A stretch of DNA of 64,000 nucleotides from Bacteroidales bacterium (GCA_015060225.1 SUYX01000003.1:38884-102883); one strand, 5' to 3'; counted from the stretch's first letter, positions 1-10,318 are shown. The notes: a model not told the origin generated them from the letters alone. Translations and numbers: made by a program.

Positions 1-103
1 TTCGCCTTTTGCAGCACTTAAAGGGTTGTTTGACAAGAAGAATTAGTATTCCTGCCGTCGGGAAGAAGAAATAGAAAATATAACAAATTAAAAATAGTTA
101 GAA

Positions 104-286
104 ATGGCACATCCGAAGCACAAAATTTCAAAACAGCGCAGAAACAAGCGTAGAACTCATGACAAAGCTGTAGTTCCTACCTTGGCAACTTGTTCAAACT
201 GTGGTGCAACTGTAATGTATCACCATGTTTGCCCTGAGTGCGGTTACTACCGTGGTCGTCTTATCATTGAGAAAAACAACGCTTAA
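104..286 (+). CDS. rpmF: 50S ribosomal protein L32
   Basis: 60 aa MAHPKHKISKQRRNKRRTHDK with CSNCG...CPECGYYRGR zinc ribbon; directly upstream of plsX. Confidence 0.97.
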   Translation: MAHPKHKISKQRRNKRRTHDKAVVPTLATCSNCGATVMYHHVCPECGYYRGRLIIEKNNA

Positions 287-302
287 TTAGCGCCGTTTCC
301 TT

Positions 303-1262
303 ATGATAAGGATTGGTATTGATGCAATGGGAGGAGACTTTGCCCCCAACAATGTAATATTGGGGGCTATAGAAGCCTATTCATACATCAGTGCCGAAAC
401 AAAGATTTTTCTCATTGGGGATGAGAAAAAGATTACCGAGGTCTGCCAGCATTATGGCATAGACTCCGGTAATTTTGTTATTGTTCATGCACCTGAGTGT
501 ATTGAAATGGGAGAGCACCCTGTTAGGGCTTTCAGGAAGAAGAAGAAATCCAGCATGGTTGTAGGGTTTAACATGCTTGCTGAGGGAAAGATAGATGTCT
601 TTGCCAGTGCCGGAAATACCGGGGCGATGCTGGCAGGCTCTGTTCAGGTGCTCAATAACATACCGGGGATAATAAGACCATGTATCCCTGCCCAGATTCC
701 GTTGGCAAATGGGCGCAACATGCTGTTGCTGGATGTGGGATTCAATTCTGATACCAGAGCAGATGTGTTGTACCAGTTTGGTATCATGGGCTCAATTTTT
801 GCAAAAGCCATGATGGGAATATCAGATCCCAGAGTGGCACTGTTGAATATTGGAGCGGAGTCGGAGAAAGGCAACATCATTACCCAGGAGGCCTATAAGA
901 TAATGAATGATTCCACAGACTTCAACTTTGTGGGCAATATGGAGGCCAATATGCTCTTTAACGGAGGTATTGCCGACGTGTTGGTTACAGACGGGTTTGT
1001 AGGAAACATCTGTCTGAAACAGGCTGAGGGAATGTATGAACTTGTTGCCAAGTTGGGAGTGAAGCACCCGTTCTTCAATAGATTCAACTATGAAACTTAC
1101 GGTGGAACCCCCATATTGGGTGTAACCGCCCCAGTTATAATAGGACACGGAGTCTCTACACCGCTTGCAATAAAGAACATGATTCTGCAGGGCGAGATGG
1201 TTGTGGAACAAAAGATTATAGAGAAATTCAAGAAGGCTATGCTTGCAGTATCAGCCAATTGA
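303..1262 (+). CDS. plsX: phosphate acyltransferase PlsX
   Basis: IRIGIDAMGGDFAPNNVILGA N-terminus; rpmF-plsX-fabH order. Confidence 0.96.
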   Translation: MIRIGIDAMGGDFAPNNVILGAIEAYSYISAETKIFLIGDEKKITEVCQHYGIDSGNFVIVHAPECIEMGEHPVRAFRKKKKSSMVVGFNMLAEGKIDVFASAGNTGAMLAGSVQVLNNIPGIIRPCIPAQIPLANGRNMLLLDVGFNSDTRADVLYQFGIMGSIFAKAMMGISDPRVALLNIGAESEKGNIITQEAYKIMNDSTDFNFVGNMEANMLFNGGIADVLVTDGFVGNICLKQAEGMYELVAKLGVKHPFFNRFNYETYGGTPILGVTAPVIIGHGVSTPLAIKNMILQGEMVVEQKIIEKFKKAMLAVSAN

Positions 1263-1278
1263 GAAACAACTATTACCT

Positions 1279-2271
1279 ATGACCGATAAAAAAGCAATAA
1301 TAACAGGAATAGAGGCATACCTGCCTGATTATGTACTCACAAATGATGAGTTGTCCACAATGGTTGATACCTCTGATGAGTGGATCATGAGCCGTGTGGG
1401 CATTAAGGAGAGGAGGATTCTCAAAGAAGATGGACTAGGCACATCACACATGGGAGAGCAGGCTGTGAAAAAATTGTTGGAGAGTACAGGTACTTCTCCC
1501 GACGAGATAGACCTGCTTATCTGTGCAACTGTGAGCCCGGATATGCTTTTCCCTGCAACTGCAAACATTATCAGTGACAAATGCGGTATCCTCAATGCTT
1601 GGGGTTATGACATCAATGCGGGATGTTGCGGATTCCTGTTCAGTTTCTATACTGTAGCAAACTTCATAGAGAGCGGAAGATACAAGAAGGCTATACTTGT
1701 ATGTGGAGAGCGTATGAGCGGTATGACAAACTACCAGGACAGGACAACCTGCCCATTGTTTGGTGATGGTGCCGTTGCAATGCTAATAGAGCCTTCAGAT
1801 GATCCTAACCTTGGTTTCCAGGATGCAATTACACATGTTGACGGTGTGGGACGCCACTATCTTTACCAGACTGCAGGCGGTTCATTGTATCCTCCCACAC
1901 ATGAGACTGTAGAGAAGAGACTGCACTATATCCACCAGGAGGGACAGCAGGTATTCAAATATGCAGTTTCGCGTATGGCTGATGTCTCTGTAGAGATGAT
2001 GGAGAAACACAACCTCACAGCAGATGACATTGCATATCTGATTCCTCATCAGGCAAATTTGCGTATCATTGACGCTACCGGAAGGAGAATGGGCCTATCT
2101 GCAGACAAGATTCTTATTGACATTGAGAAGTTCGGAAACACTGCAGGAACATCAATTCCGTTGGCATTGTGGGACTTCAAGGATAAGTTCAAGAAGGGTG
2201 ATACCCTAATTTTCTCTGCATTTGGTGCAGGATTTACATGGGGATCCATTCTTTATCGTTGGGCATATTAA
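1279..2271 (+). CDS. fabH: beta-ketoacyl-ACP synthase III
   Basis: WIMSRVGIKERR, DINAGCCGFLFS active-site Cys, IPHQANLRIID; start chosen at MTDKKAI within ORF 1243..2271. Confidence 0.95.
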   Translation: MTDKKAIITGIEAYLPDYVLTNDELSTMVDTSDEWIMSRVGIKERRILKEDGLGTSHMGEQAVKKLLESTGTSPDEIDLLICATVSPDMLFPATANIISDKCGILNAWGYDINAGCCGFLFSFYTVANFIESGRYKKAILVCGERMSGMTNYQDRTTCPLFGDGAVAMLIEPSDDPNLGFQDAITHVDGVGRHYLYQTAGGSLYPPTHETVEKRLHYIHQEGQQVFKYAVSRMADVSVEMMEKHNLTADDIAYLIPHQANLRIIDATGRRMGLSADKILIDIEKFGNTAGTSIPLALWDFKDKFKKGDTLIFSAFGAGFTWGSILYRWAY

Positions 2272-2288
2272 AATTTTTACTATATTTG
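2259..2288 (+). promoter_or_regulatory. Bacteroidetes-type promoter for tRNA-Arg (TTG-N19-TATATTTG)
   Basis: TTG at 2259-2261 and TATATTTG at 2281-2288, 19 bp apart, 16 bp before the tRNA; -33 element overlaps the fabH 3' end. Confidence 0.65.
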
Positions 2289-2304
2289 CAGTCCAATTAC
2301 GGAT

Positions 2305-2376
2305 GGCCCTATAGTTCAAGGGATAGAACGAAAGTTTCCTAAACTTTAAATACAGGTTCGAGTCCTGTTGGGGCTA
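2305..2376 (+). tRNA. tRNA-Arg (anticodon CCT)
   Basis: cloverleaf: GGCCCTA...TGGGGCT acceptor, AAAGT-TTCCTAA-ACTTT anticodon arm, CAGG-TTCGAGT-CCTG T-arm. Confidence 0.92.
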
Positions 2377-2539
2377 CAAAAAAACGAAATAACGAAGATT
2401 TTCTGCGTTACGCTTGACTCAAAAATCCTCATTTACGCAAGTAAACTCCGGTTTTTTTGTCTGTGCAAGCCTTGAAAATCTCCGTTATTTTGATTTTTAT
2501 ACTTCAGATAAGGGCAGCCTGAAAGCTGCCCTCAATCAT

Positions 2540-4183
2540 TTATCCCACTATTTCGGTAAACAGGCGTTTGCCCCTGTATTCCGAGTTGTTGGTCTGGTTT
2601 ACCACATATCTGGCAGCACTTGCGGTTATGTTTATGAATGATTCGTTTTTGCGTATCTCTATTTTGCCTATACCTTTTTTGCCTACTCCCAGAGAGGTCA
2701 TCATCCTTATCAGGTGTCTGGTTGTTGTATTGTGTTTGGAGCCAATAGAGAGTTTAACCCATTTGAACCCTTTTTCACCCCGGCGTGGAACATAATCCGG
2801 CGCTTCAGATTCGGTGGTTCCAGCCTCTTTTTTCTTCTTTTTCTCTACAACAATGTTGAGGTCGGGGGCATTGCGGTAATAGTCAAGGAATCGGTTGAAC
2901 TCCATTGAGAGGAATTTCTTAATTATTTCCCTGCGGCCCAGGTTGTTCCATTTCTCCTCTATTAGGCTCAAGTATGGGGCAATCTCCTCTTCGCGTACCT
3001 CCACTGCATTAATCTGGTCTATCATTGACAGGAGTTGTTTTGAGCATACCTCTTCTCCGGTAGGGAGTTTTGCCTGGGCAAAGGTTTTGTTTATGATTTT
3101 CTCAATGCGGCGTATTTTGCTCTGCTCCTTGGTGTTTATGATTACAATTGATTTTCCGGTCTTGTCGGCACGTCCGGTACGGCCGCTGCGGTGGGTGTAC
3201 TGTTCAACCTCGTCGGGAAGATTGTAGTTGATTACATGGGTGAGGTTGTTCACATCAATCCCTCGTGCGGCTACATCTGTGGCTACCAGCAGCTTTAGGT
3301 TCTTCTCCTTGAAACGCCTCATTACCTGCTCACGCTGCATCTGGGAGAGGTCTCCATGGAGGGCATCTGCGTCGTATCCGTCCTTGATGAGGGCGCTGGC
3401 AATATCTCCGGTCTCCCTGCGGGTGCGGCAGAAGATGATGCCGTAGATATCGGGATAATAATCCACAACCCTTTTGAGTGCAAGGTACCGGTCTTTCTCG
3501 TGGATGGTGTAGTAATAATGTTTTACATTGTCTGAACCGCTGTTCCTCTCACCAACTGTAACCACCTGGGCATCTTGCATATAGGTTTTGGCAATCTTCT
3601 CCACCTCCAATGGGAGTGTGGCAGAGAAGAGCAATACCCTCTTCTGCTGGGGGATGCTCTCCAGAATGGCATCCAACTCCTCCTTGAAACCCATGTTCAG
3701 CATTTCATCCGCCTCATCCAGGATAAGGGTATGTACCCGGGTAAGGTCAACTGCTTTCCTCCCGATAAGATCAAGCAATCTTCCAGGAGTTGCAACCACA
3801 ATGTGTGGAATCTTTTTGAGTGCCTTTATCTGCGGTTCAATACCTGCACCTCCATAAACATCCACAATGCACAGTTCCTTCAGGTATTTTGAATAGTTCT
3901 TGAGGTCTTGCGAGATCTGTTTGCAAAGCTCCCTGGTAGGGCTCAGTACCAGCACTTGGGGGTAGCGCTCCATATTGTGGGCCACAATCCTCTCCAAAGA
4001 AGGGAGGCCGAATGCAGCTGTTTTTCCTGTACCTGTCTGCGCCAGACAAACTATATCCCCCTCTTCTGCAAGGAGGGTGGGGATTATCCTTTCCTGAACA
4101 GGGGTGGGCTTCTCAAACCCCATCTCACTTATTGCCTTAATTATATAGCTGTTAAGGCCCAGCTCCTGAAAACTGTTTGCCAT
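2540..4183 (-). CDS. DEAD/DEAH-box ATP-dependent RNA helicase with C-terminal DbpA-like RNA-binding domain
   Basis: AQTGTGKTAAFGLP, DEADEML, SATLP, HRSGRTGRADKTG; likely start MANSFQELGLNSY at 4183, although the frame stays open to 4459. Confidence 0.93.
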   Translation of the reverse strand: MANSFQELGLNSYIIKAISEMGFEKPTPVQERIIPTLLAEEGDIVCLAQTGTGKTAAFGLPSLERIVAHNMERYPQVLVLSPTRELCKQISQDLKNYSKYLKELCIVDVYGGAGIEPQIKALKKIPHIVVATPGRLLDLIGRKAVDLTRVHTLILDEADEMLNMGFKEELDAILESIPQQKRVLLFSATLPLEVEKIAKTYMQDAQVVTVGERNSGSDNVKHYYYTIHEKDRYLALKRVVDYYPDIYGIIFCRTRRETGDIASALIKDGYDADALHGDLSQMQREQVMRRFKEKNLKLLVATDVAARGIDVNNLTHVINYNLPDEVEQYTHRSGRTGRADKTGKSIVIINTKEQSKIRRIEKIINKTFAQAKLPTGEEVCSKQLLSMIDQINAVEVREEEIAPYLSLIEEKWNNLGRREIIKKFLSMEFNRFLDYYRNAPDLNIVVEKKKKKEAGTTESEAPDYVPRRGEKGFKWVKLSIGSKHNTTTRHLIRMMTSLGVGKKGIGKIEIRKNESFINITASAARYVVNQTNNSEYRGKRLFTEIVG

Positions 4184-4217
4184 TGTAAAGGTTTTGTACG
4201 GTCTATCCGCGGTGTCT

Positions 4218-4376
4218 ATTGCGTTTGTTGCGTTTGTTGCTTCTGCGGCATTTGCGGCATTTGTTGCTTCTGCGGCATCTGCGGCTTTGTTTGTCGCGTT
4301 TGCGGGGTTTGCGGCATTTGCTGCATTTGCTGCATTTGCTGCATTTGCGGCGTGCAACTCTGCGGAGTTTGCGGTT
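4218..4376. repeat. degenerate 9-bp tandem/low-complexity repeat (TTTGCTGCA/TTTGCGGCA units)
   Basis: repeated tttgctgca/tttgcggca units; on the minus strand encodes (AAN)n-type Ala/Asn/Thr low complexity upstream of the helicase start. Confidence 0.85.
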
Positions 4377-4792
4377 GTACCGTAATTTCGTGCGGCAAAT
4401 TTAGTTAATTTTAACGGCTGTTCCAACCCCGGTTGAACCCCTCCACAATATTGGGCCAATACTCAATGAAAATATAAATGACATATAGCAGTATCAGAAC
4501 CCCTATAAACCATAACGTGTCTCTCCAGAACTCCCTTGTAAATGAAATTTTTCTCATACTTCTCCAGTTTTATAATGTGTAATTCTTTCCATGCCAGTGA
4601 ACGCCACTCCGGTGCATGCGGCAAATATATGTTGGGAAGCAGGGGAGGTAATGCATGAAAAAGATATTTTTCCAAAAGTTTTTCTCTTTTTGGAAATGCA
4701 TAATTTAGAAAAAAGAAATTGTTATATTTGTAATAGGTCTGCAAGGGCATTTTTTTTGCAATGGTGCAGATGTTTTTAAAATTGTCGGGAAT

Positions 4793-6010
4793 ATGAATAT
4801 TAAACACATAGGAATTTTTGGAAGGAGGAATGCAGGAAAGAGTTCCCTGATAAATCTCCTCTTGGGACAGGATTTTGCAATTGTTTCGCCCCAGCCTGGG
4901 ACTACTACCGATCCGGTGAAGAAAAGGATGGAGATTCCGGATCTTGGGCCGGTGCAACTGATTGATACTGCTGGAATTGATGATGAAGGTGATGTGGGTG
5001 AAATGAGGGTAGGGAAGAGCCTAAAGCTTGTGGAGGAGGTGGATCTTGCGCTGCTGCTCTTTACAGGAAATTATTTCGGGAAGGAGGAGAAGGAGCTGCT
5101 TGCCAGGTTCAAGGAGTTTGATGTTCCGGTGGTTGTAGTGCATAACCAATCCGATATTGTGCCGCTGGATTGTGGAGTGGCAGGTGACCTTAACAATATG
5201 TACAATTGTGATGTTGTGGAGTTCTCCTGCAATATGGTTGATCCCCAGGCCCAGAAGGAGGCGGTTGATATGCTTGTCTCGTTTATGATAAAGGGGTTGC
5301 TCACCTCTTCCGATGCCGAGAGGACAATCATGCAGGATCTGGTGGAACCGGGAGACAATATTGTGCTTGTTTGCCCTATTGATTCGGAGGCCCCTGCCGG
5401 GAGGATGATTCTTCCTCAGGTTATGGCTATAAGGGATATTCTGGACCAGGGTGGCGTTGCAACAGTCCTGCAGCCGGAGCAGCTGCAGGGGTACTTAAAA
5501 AGTGTTCTTCCGGGAGGTGCTCTTCCCAAAATGGTTGTTACCGACAGTCAGGTGTTCAAGGCAGTGTCCCAAATGGTGCCGGAGGGGATTCCCCTTACCA
5601 GTTTCAGCATTCTGATGGCCCGAGCCAAAGGCCCGTTTGAGGAGTATCTCAAAGGTAGTGCAGCAATTGACACCCTCAAGGATGGTGACAAGGTGCTGGT
5701 GCTGGAATCCTGCACCCACCACACTTCGTGCGAGGATATAGGGAGGGTGAAGATTCCTGCTATGCTCCAGAAAAAGAGTGGTGCCAAACTCTCATTCACT
5801 TTTGTGAGCGGCCTGGATGAGCTCCCTTCTGCAGAAGAACTTTCCACCTATGCCCTCGCCCTCCAGTGCGGAGGCTGTATGGTCACCCGCCGCCAGCTCA
5901 TAAACCGCATCCGCCGCGTCATAGCCGCCGGTGTCCCAGTTACCAACTACGGCATGTGCATAGCCCACGTAAACCACATTTTAGGTAACGTTGTCTTTTT
6001 GTACAAGTAG
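4793..6010 (+). CDS. hydF: [FeFe]-hydrogenase maturation GTPase HydF
   Basis: GRRNAGKSSLINLLLGQ P-loop, DTAGIDD, CTHHTSCEDIGRVKIP and LQCGGC cluster-ligand motifs. Confidence 0.93.
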   Translation: MNIKHIGIFGRRNAGKSSLINLLLGQDFAIVSPQPGTTTDPVKKRMEIPDLGPVQLIDTAGIDDEGDVGEMRVGKSLKLVEEVDLALLLFTGNYFGKEEKELLARFKEFDVPVVVVHNQSDIVPLDCGVAGDLNNMYNCDVVEFSCNMVDPQAQKEAVDMLVSFMIKGLLTSSDAERTIMQDLVEPGDNIVLVCPIDSEAPAGRMILPQVMAIRDILDQGGVATVLQPEQLQGYLKSVLPGGALPKMVVTDSQVFKAVSQMVPEGIPLTSFSILMARAKGPFEEYLKGSAAIDTLKDGDKVLVLESCTHHTSCEDIGRVKIPAMLQKKSGAKLSFTFVSGLDELPSAEELSTYALALQCGGCMVTRRQLINRIRRVIAAGVPVTNYGMCIAHVNHILGNVVFLYK

Positions 6011-6100
6011 CTGTTTTACAAGAGGTTGGAATTTAGCATATAAAATAGTTTAAAAATTAAACAGTTGATTTACAGTGGATTGTACAAAAAGACAACGTTA
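5986..6100. mobile_element. MITE-like element E1 with ~21-bp terminal inverted repeats
   Basis: taacgttgtctttttgtacaa (5986-6006) and its reverse complement ttgtacaaaaagacaacgtta (6080-6100). Confidence 0.85.
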
Positions 6101-7313
6101 CAATGAGGCGCTTGCGCTCAAGCTCAAGCACCGGGGGCCGGAGGTGTACTTCAGGGGGTTGATTGAGATTTCCAACAAGTGCCGCAAGAATTGCCTCTAT
6201 TGTGGGATAAGGGGGGGTAATTGTAATGTGGAGAGGTATGAGATGAGCGATGAGCAGGTGCTCCGTGAGGCGCAGTTTGCATTGGATGCAGGGTACGGGT
6301 CCATTGCAATACAGGGGGGAGAGCGTACGGACAGTGCTTTTATTGAGAGGATTACAAGACTGGTGTATGCTATAAGGAGGCTTGAGCCGGGAGGAAATCC
6401 TCTGGATGTCATTTCATCGGGGAAGGGAAGTGGATCGCTTGGGAAGATATCCGGTACAGAGAACGGGCTGGGAATCACTCTCTCGCTTGGTGAGCAGGAG
6501 AGGGAAGTTTATAGGGAGTGGATGAATGCCGGTGCAACGAGGTATCTTCTCCGTATAGAAGCCTCCAACAGGGAACTTTATGAAAAGTTGCATCCGGGGT
6601 TCAGATTTACCGGAGGAGATTGTCGGGAAGCAAAAATGCATTCATATGACAGACGTGTGCAGGCACTTCAAGATCTCAAATCGGAGGGGTATCTCCTGGG
6701 AAGCGGGATTATGATAGGACTCCCTTTCCAGACCGGGGAGCATCTGGAGGAGGATCTTCAATTTCTTAAAAATCTGCAGGTTGATATGGTTGGAATGGGT
6801 CCGTATATCCCGCATAAGGATACCCCGTTGGGGCAGATTGTTGCCTACTGGAGGAGTCAGGGAGGGGAAGGTGCAGTTGCCCGGGAGCAATGTGGAATGG
6901 AGTTTCAGGGAAGGGCAGATGGCACCATTCTGCAGCAGCTGGTGTTGCCGGAGCATCTGATGCAGCTTGCACAGCAACCGAGGGGAGATTTTTGGAACCT
7001 CACCAATGAGGAGCTTCTGGAGCTTTGCATAGATATGGTTGCCCGTCTGAGGATACTTATGCCGCACATAAACATTGCCGCAACTACTGCTCTTCAGGTT
7101 CTTCATCCCGACGGGCGTGAGATGGCTCTACTTGCCGGTGCAAATGTTATAATGCCCAATATGACAGAGAGTTCTCTCCGTGGAAACTATTCTCTTTATG
7201 AGGGTAAGCAGGGGGTTGCGGATGATGCTGTCTCTACAAGGGACAAGCTTCTGGAGAACCTGAACCGTCTGGGGATTCCGGTTGGGTGGCAAAAAAGGGG
7301 TGACTGGAGGTAG
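6075..7313 (+). CDS. hydE: [FeFe]-hydrogenase maturation radical SAM protein HydE
   Basis: VYFRGLIEISNKCRKNCLYCGIRGGN radical SAM motif; GTG start inside E1. Confidence 0.92.
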   Translation: MDCTKRQRYNEALALKLKHRGPEVYFRGLIEISNKCRKNCLYCGIRGGNCNVERYEMSDEQVLREAQFALDAGYGSIAIQGGERTDSAFIERITRLVYAIRRLEPGGNPLDVISSGKGSGSLGKISGTENGLGITLSLGEQEREVYREWMNAGATRYLLRIEASNRELYEKLHPGFRFTGGDCREAKMHSYDRRVQALQDLKSEGYLLGSGIMIGLPFQTGEHLEEDLQFLKNLQVDMVGMGPYIPHKDTPLGQIVAYWRSQGGEGAVAREQCGMEFQGRADGTILQQLVLPEHLMQLAQQPRGDFWNLTNEELLELCIDMVARLRILMPHINIAATTALQVLHPDGREMALLAGANVIMPNMTESSLRGNYSLYEGKQGVADDAVSTRDKLLENLNRLGIPVGWQKRGDWR

Positions 7314-7573
7314 CCAACTGCCAAGTTGCATTGTACTCTTTTTTTTCCCCGAAAGCAATATGTAATTGTCGGGAAGAGGGGGTCTTCCTCACATAGTGAA
7401 AAATTCTTGAAATAAAGTGGGTTTGCCCTTCTTTTTTTTGCAAATAATTCTATATTTTTGTATTGTCAAAAAAAAATGTGCCCGGTGATTTGTCCTTTGT
7501 ATGGAATGGCTGGGCCGGTTTTTCTTTTTAGTATGACTATTTATTAAACCAAACAATATTTAATTTTCAAATT

Positions 7574-10297
7574 ATGTCAGAAATCAAAAGAGTTTATCGT
7601 TTTGGCGGTAGAAATGCCGACGGCGATGGAAGTATGAGAAATCTTCTTGGCGGTAAAGGTGCAAACCTTGCTGAGATGTGCAAATTGAACATTCCGGTTC
7701 CTGCAGGTTTTACCATTACAACCGATTGTTGTACTGAGTATTACCAAAACGGATGTAACTATCCTAAAGAGCTTGAGGCTGAGGTAAATGCTGCAATGGC
7801 TGCTACTGAGGAGATTATGGGAATGAAATTTGGTGATCCTAATGCTCCGCTTCTTGTTTCTTGCCGTTCAGGTGCCAGAAGTTCTATGCCTGGTATGATG
7901 GAGACTGTTCTTAACATTGGTCTTTGTTCAGCAACCATTCCTGGACTTATTGCCAAAACCGGTAATCCACGTTTTGTTTATGATGCTTACAGACGTCTGA
8001 TCATGATGTACTCAGATGTTGTAATGGAGAAAGCTGAGGGTATTGAGCCAGAGGATGGCAACGGTATCAGGGTACAGTTGGACAGAATGCTTGCCAAAGT
8101 TAAGAAAGAGAAAGGCTATGCTTCTGATACAGACCTTACCACTGAAGACTTGCAGCAGCTTTGCGAGGATTTCAAGATTAGAGTAAAACAAGAGCTTGGC
8201 AAACCATTCCCAGACGATGCTTATGAGCAGCTATGGGGCGGTATCGGTGCCGTATTCAAATCATGGAACGGTAAGAGAGCTATTGCATACAGAAGAATTG
8301 AGGGTATTCCAGATGAGTGGGGTACAGCTGTAAATGTACAGTCAATGGTATTCGGTAACATGGGTGACAACTCTGCTACAGGTGTTGCTTTCTCAAGAAA
8401 CCCTGCTACAGGTGAGAACAAGTTCTACGGTGAGTGGTTGATCAATGCTCAGGGTGAGGATGTTGTTGCAGGTATCAGAACACCTAACCCATTGAACGAG
8501 GCTACAAAGAACGAGCATAACAGACATCTTGCTTCTTTGGAGACTGCTATGCCTGCAGTTTACAAGGAGTTGGATGAGATCCAGCAGAATCTTGAGCACC
8601 ATTTCCACGATATGCAGGATATTGAGTTCACTATTCAGGACGGCAAGCTTTGGATGCTTCAGTGCCGCGTTGGTAAGAGAACAGGTCTTGCTGCTTTGAA
8701 TATGGCTATGGATATGCTTGCAGAGGGTCTTATTGATGAGAAGACTGCTGTAATGCGTGTTGCTCCTGCACAGTTGGATGAGCTTCTTCACCCAATCCTT
8801 AACCCTTCATCAGAGAAGAAAGCTACTGTAATTGCACAGGGTCTTCCTGCTGGTCCTGGTGGTGCTGTAGGTAAGATTGTATTTACCTCTGAGGAGGCTG
8901 TTGAGGCAGCTGCAAGAAAAGAGAAAGTTATCCTTGTACGTGAGGAGACTAACCCTGAGGATGTAGAGGGTATGCGTGCTGCTGACGGTGTTCTTACTGC
9001 ACGTGGCGGTATGACTTCACACGCTGCTCTTGTAGCACGCGGTTGGGGAAAATGCTGTATCGTAGGTTGCGACGCTCTTCATATCAACATGTTGAACAAG
9101 ACCATGACTATCGGTGACAAAGTTTACAATGAGGGTGACATCTTCTCGTTGAACGGTAGCAAGGGTTATGTTTATGATGTAGCTATCGAGACTATGGATG
9201 CTTCTGAGAACCCACGTTTTGTTGAGTACATGAAGATAGTTGACAAATACAGGGTATTGGGAGTACGTACAAATGCAGATAACCCTAAAGATGCACAAAC
9301 AGCTGTAAACTTTGGTGCAGAGGGTATCGGTCTGTTCCGTATCGAGCACATGTTCTATGGTGAGAACTCTGAGGCTCCGCTTTCAAAACTCCGTAAGATG
9401 ATCCTTTCAAATACTGAGGCTGAGAGACGTCAGGCACTTGCAGAGCTTGAACCATATGTTAAAGAGGCTGTTAAAGGTACTATGAGAGTTCTTGACGGTA
9501 TGCCTGTTACCTTCCGTCTTCTTGACCCACCTTTGCATGAGTTCGTTCCTCAGACATTGGAGAAACAGCAGGAGATGGCTGACGAGTTCGGTATCACTGT
9601 TGAGGATATCAAGAAACGTGGTGAGGGCTTGCACGAGGTTAACCCTATGATGGGTCACCGTGGTGTTCGTCTTGGTGTAACTTATCCTGAGATTTCAGAG
9701 ATGCAGTTCCGCGCTATCTTCACTGCTACTGCAGAGTTGCAGAAAGAGGGCTTGAAACCACAGCCTGAGGTAATGGTTCCAGTAACCGTTTCAGTAAAAG
9801 AGTTGGATTTCCAGAAAGAGCTTTGCGACAGAGTACATGCTGAGGTTGAGGCTGCAGAGGGTGTTAAGATTGTTTACCTTTACGGTACTATGATTGAGAT
9901 TCCTAGAGCTGCTATCCTTGCTGACGAGATGGCTAAGACTGCTCAGTTCTTCTCATTTGGTACAAATGACCTTACCCAGATGACCTTCGGTTTCTCACGT
10001 GACGATATCGGCGGTTTCATGGGTGACTATTTGAGCAAGAAGATTCTTCCTGCTGACCCATTCCAGACTTTGGACCGTTCATCAGTAGGCAAACTTGTTG
10101 AGATGGGTATCAAGGGCGGTAGATCAACCAACGCAAAACTTAAAGTTGGTATCTGCGGTGAGCACGGTGGTGACCCTGATTCAGTAGAATTCTGCCACTT
10201 GGCTGGTATGAACTACGTTTCATGTTCTCCATTCCGCGTTCCAATTGCCCGCCTTGCTGCTGCTCAGGCTGCAATCAAACACAATGCACAGAAATAA
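7574..10297 (+). CDS. ppdK: pyruvate, phosphate dikinase
   Basis: 907 aa; RVYRFGGRNADGDGSMRNLLGGKGANLAEM, GGMTSHAALVARGWGKCCIVGC, SFGTNDLTQMTFGFSRDD. Confidence 0.97.
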   Translation: MSEIKRVYRFGGRNADGDGSMRNLLGGKGANLAEMCKLNIPVPAGFTITTDCCTEYYQNGCNYPKELEAEVNAAMAATEEIMGMKFGDPNAPLLVSCRSGARSSMPGMMETVLNIGLCSATIPGLIAKTGNPRFVYDAYRRLIMMYSDVVMEKAEGIEPEDGNGIRVQLDRMLAKVKKEKGYASDTDLTTEDLQQLCEDFKIRVKQELGKPFPDDAYEQLWGGIGAVFKSWNGKRAIAYRRIEGIPDEWGTAVNVQSMVFGNMGDNSATGVAFSRNPATGENKFYGEWLINAQGEDVVAGIRTPNPLNEATKNEHNRHLASLETAMPAVYKELDEIQQNLEHHFHDMQDIEFTIQDGKLWMLQCRVGKRTGLAALNMAMDMLAEGLIDEKTAVMRVAPAQLDELLHPILNPSSEKKATVIAQGLPAGPGGAVGKIVFTSEEAVEAAARKEKVILVREETNPEDVEGMRAADGVLTARGGMTSHAALVARGWGKCCIVGCDALHINMLNKTMTIGDKVYNEGDIFSLNGSKGYVYDVAIETMDASENPRFVEYMKIVDKYRVLGVRTNADNPKDAQTAVNFGAEGIGLFRIEHMFYGENSEAPLSKLRKMILSNTEAERRQALAELEPYVKEAVKGTMRVLDGMPVTFRLLDPPLHEFVPQTLEKQQEMADEFGITVEDIKKRGEGLHEVNPMMGHRGVRLGVTYPEISEMQFRAIFTATAELQKEGLKPQPEVMVPVTVSVKELDFQKELCDRVHAEVEAAEGVKIVYLYGTMIEIPRAAILADEMAKTAQFFSFGTNDLTQMTFGFSRDDIGGFMGDYLSKKILPADPFQTLDRSSVGKLVEMGIKGGRSTNAKLKVGICGEHGGDPDSVEFCHLAGMNYVSCSPFRVPIARLAAAQAAIKHNAQK

Positions 10298-10318
10298 TCT
10301 ATGCACACCATAAAAAAG

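Noticed and set aside
2414-3892. Plus-strand ORFs antisense to the helicase
   Set aside because: Shadow ORFs of a well supported minus-strand gene.
4194-4408. Several overlapping ORFs on both strands (e.g. 4216..4398 -, 4219..4404 +, 3908..4408 +)
   Set aside because: Artefacts of the low-complexity repeat, which lacks stops in many frames.
4463-4957. 164-aa minus-strand ORF
   Set aside because: Overlaps the hydF start and the hydF promoter region; no recognisable protein features.
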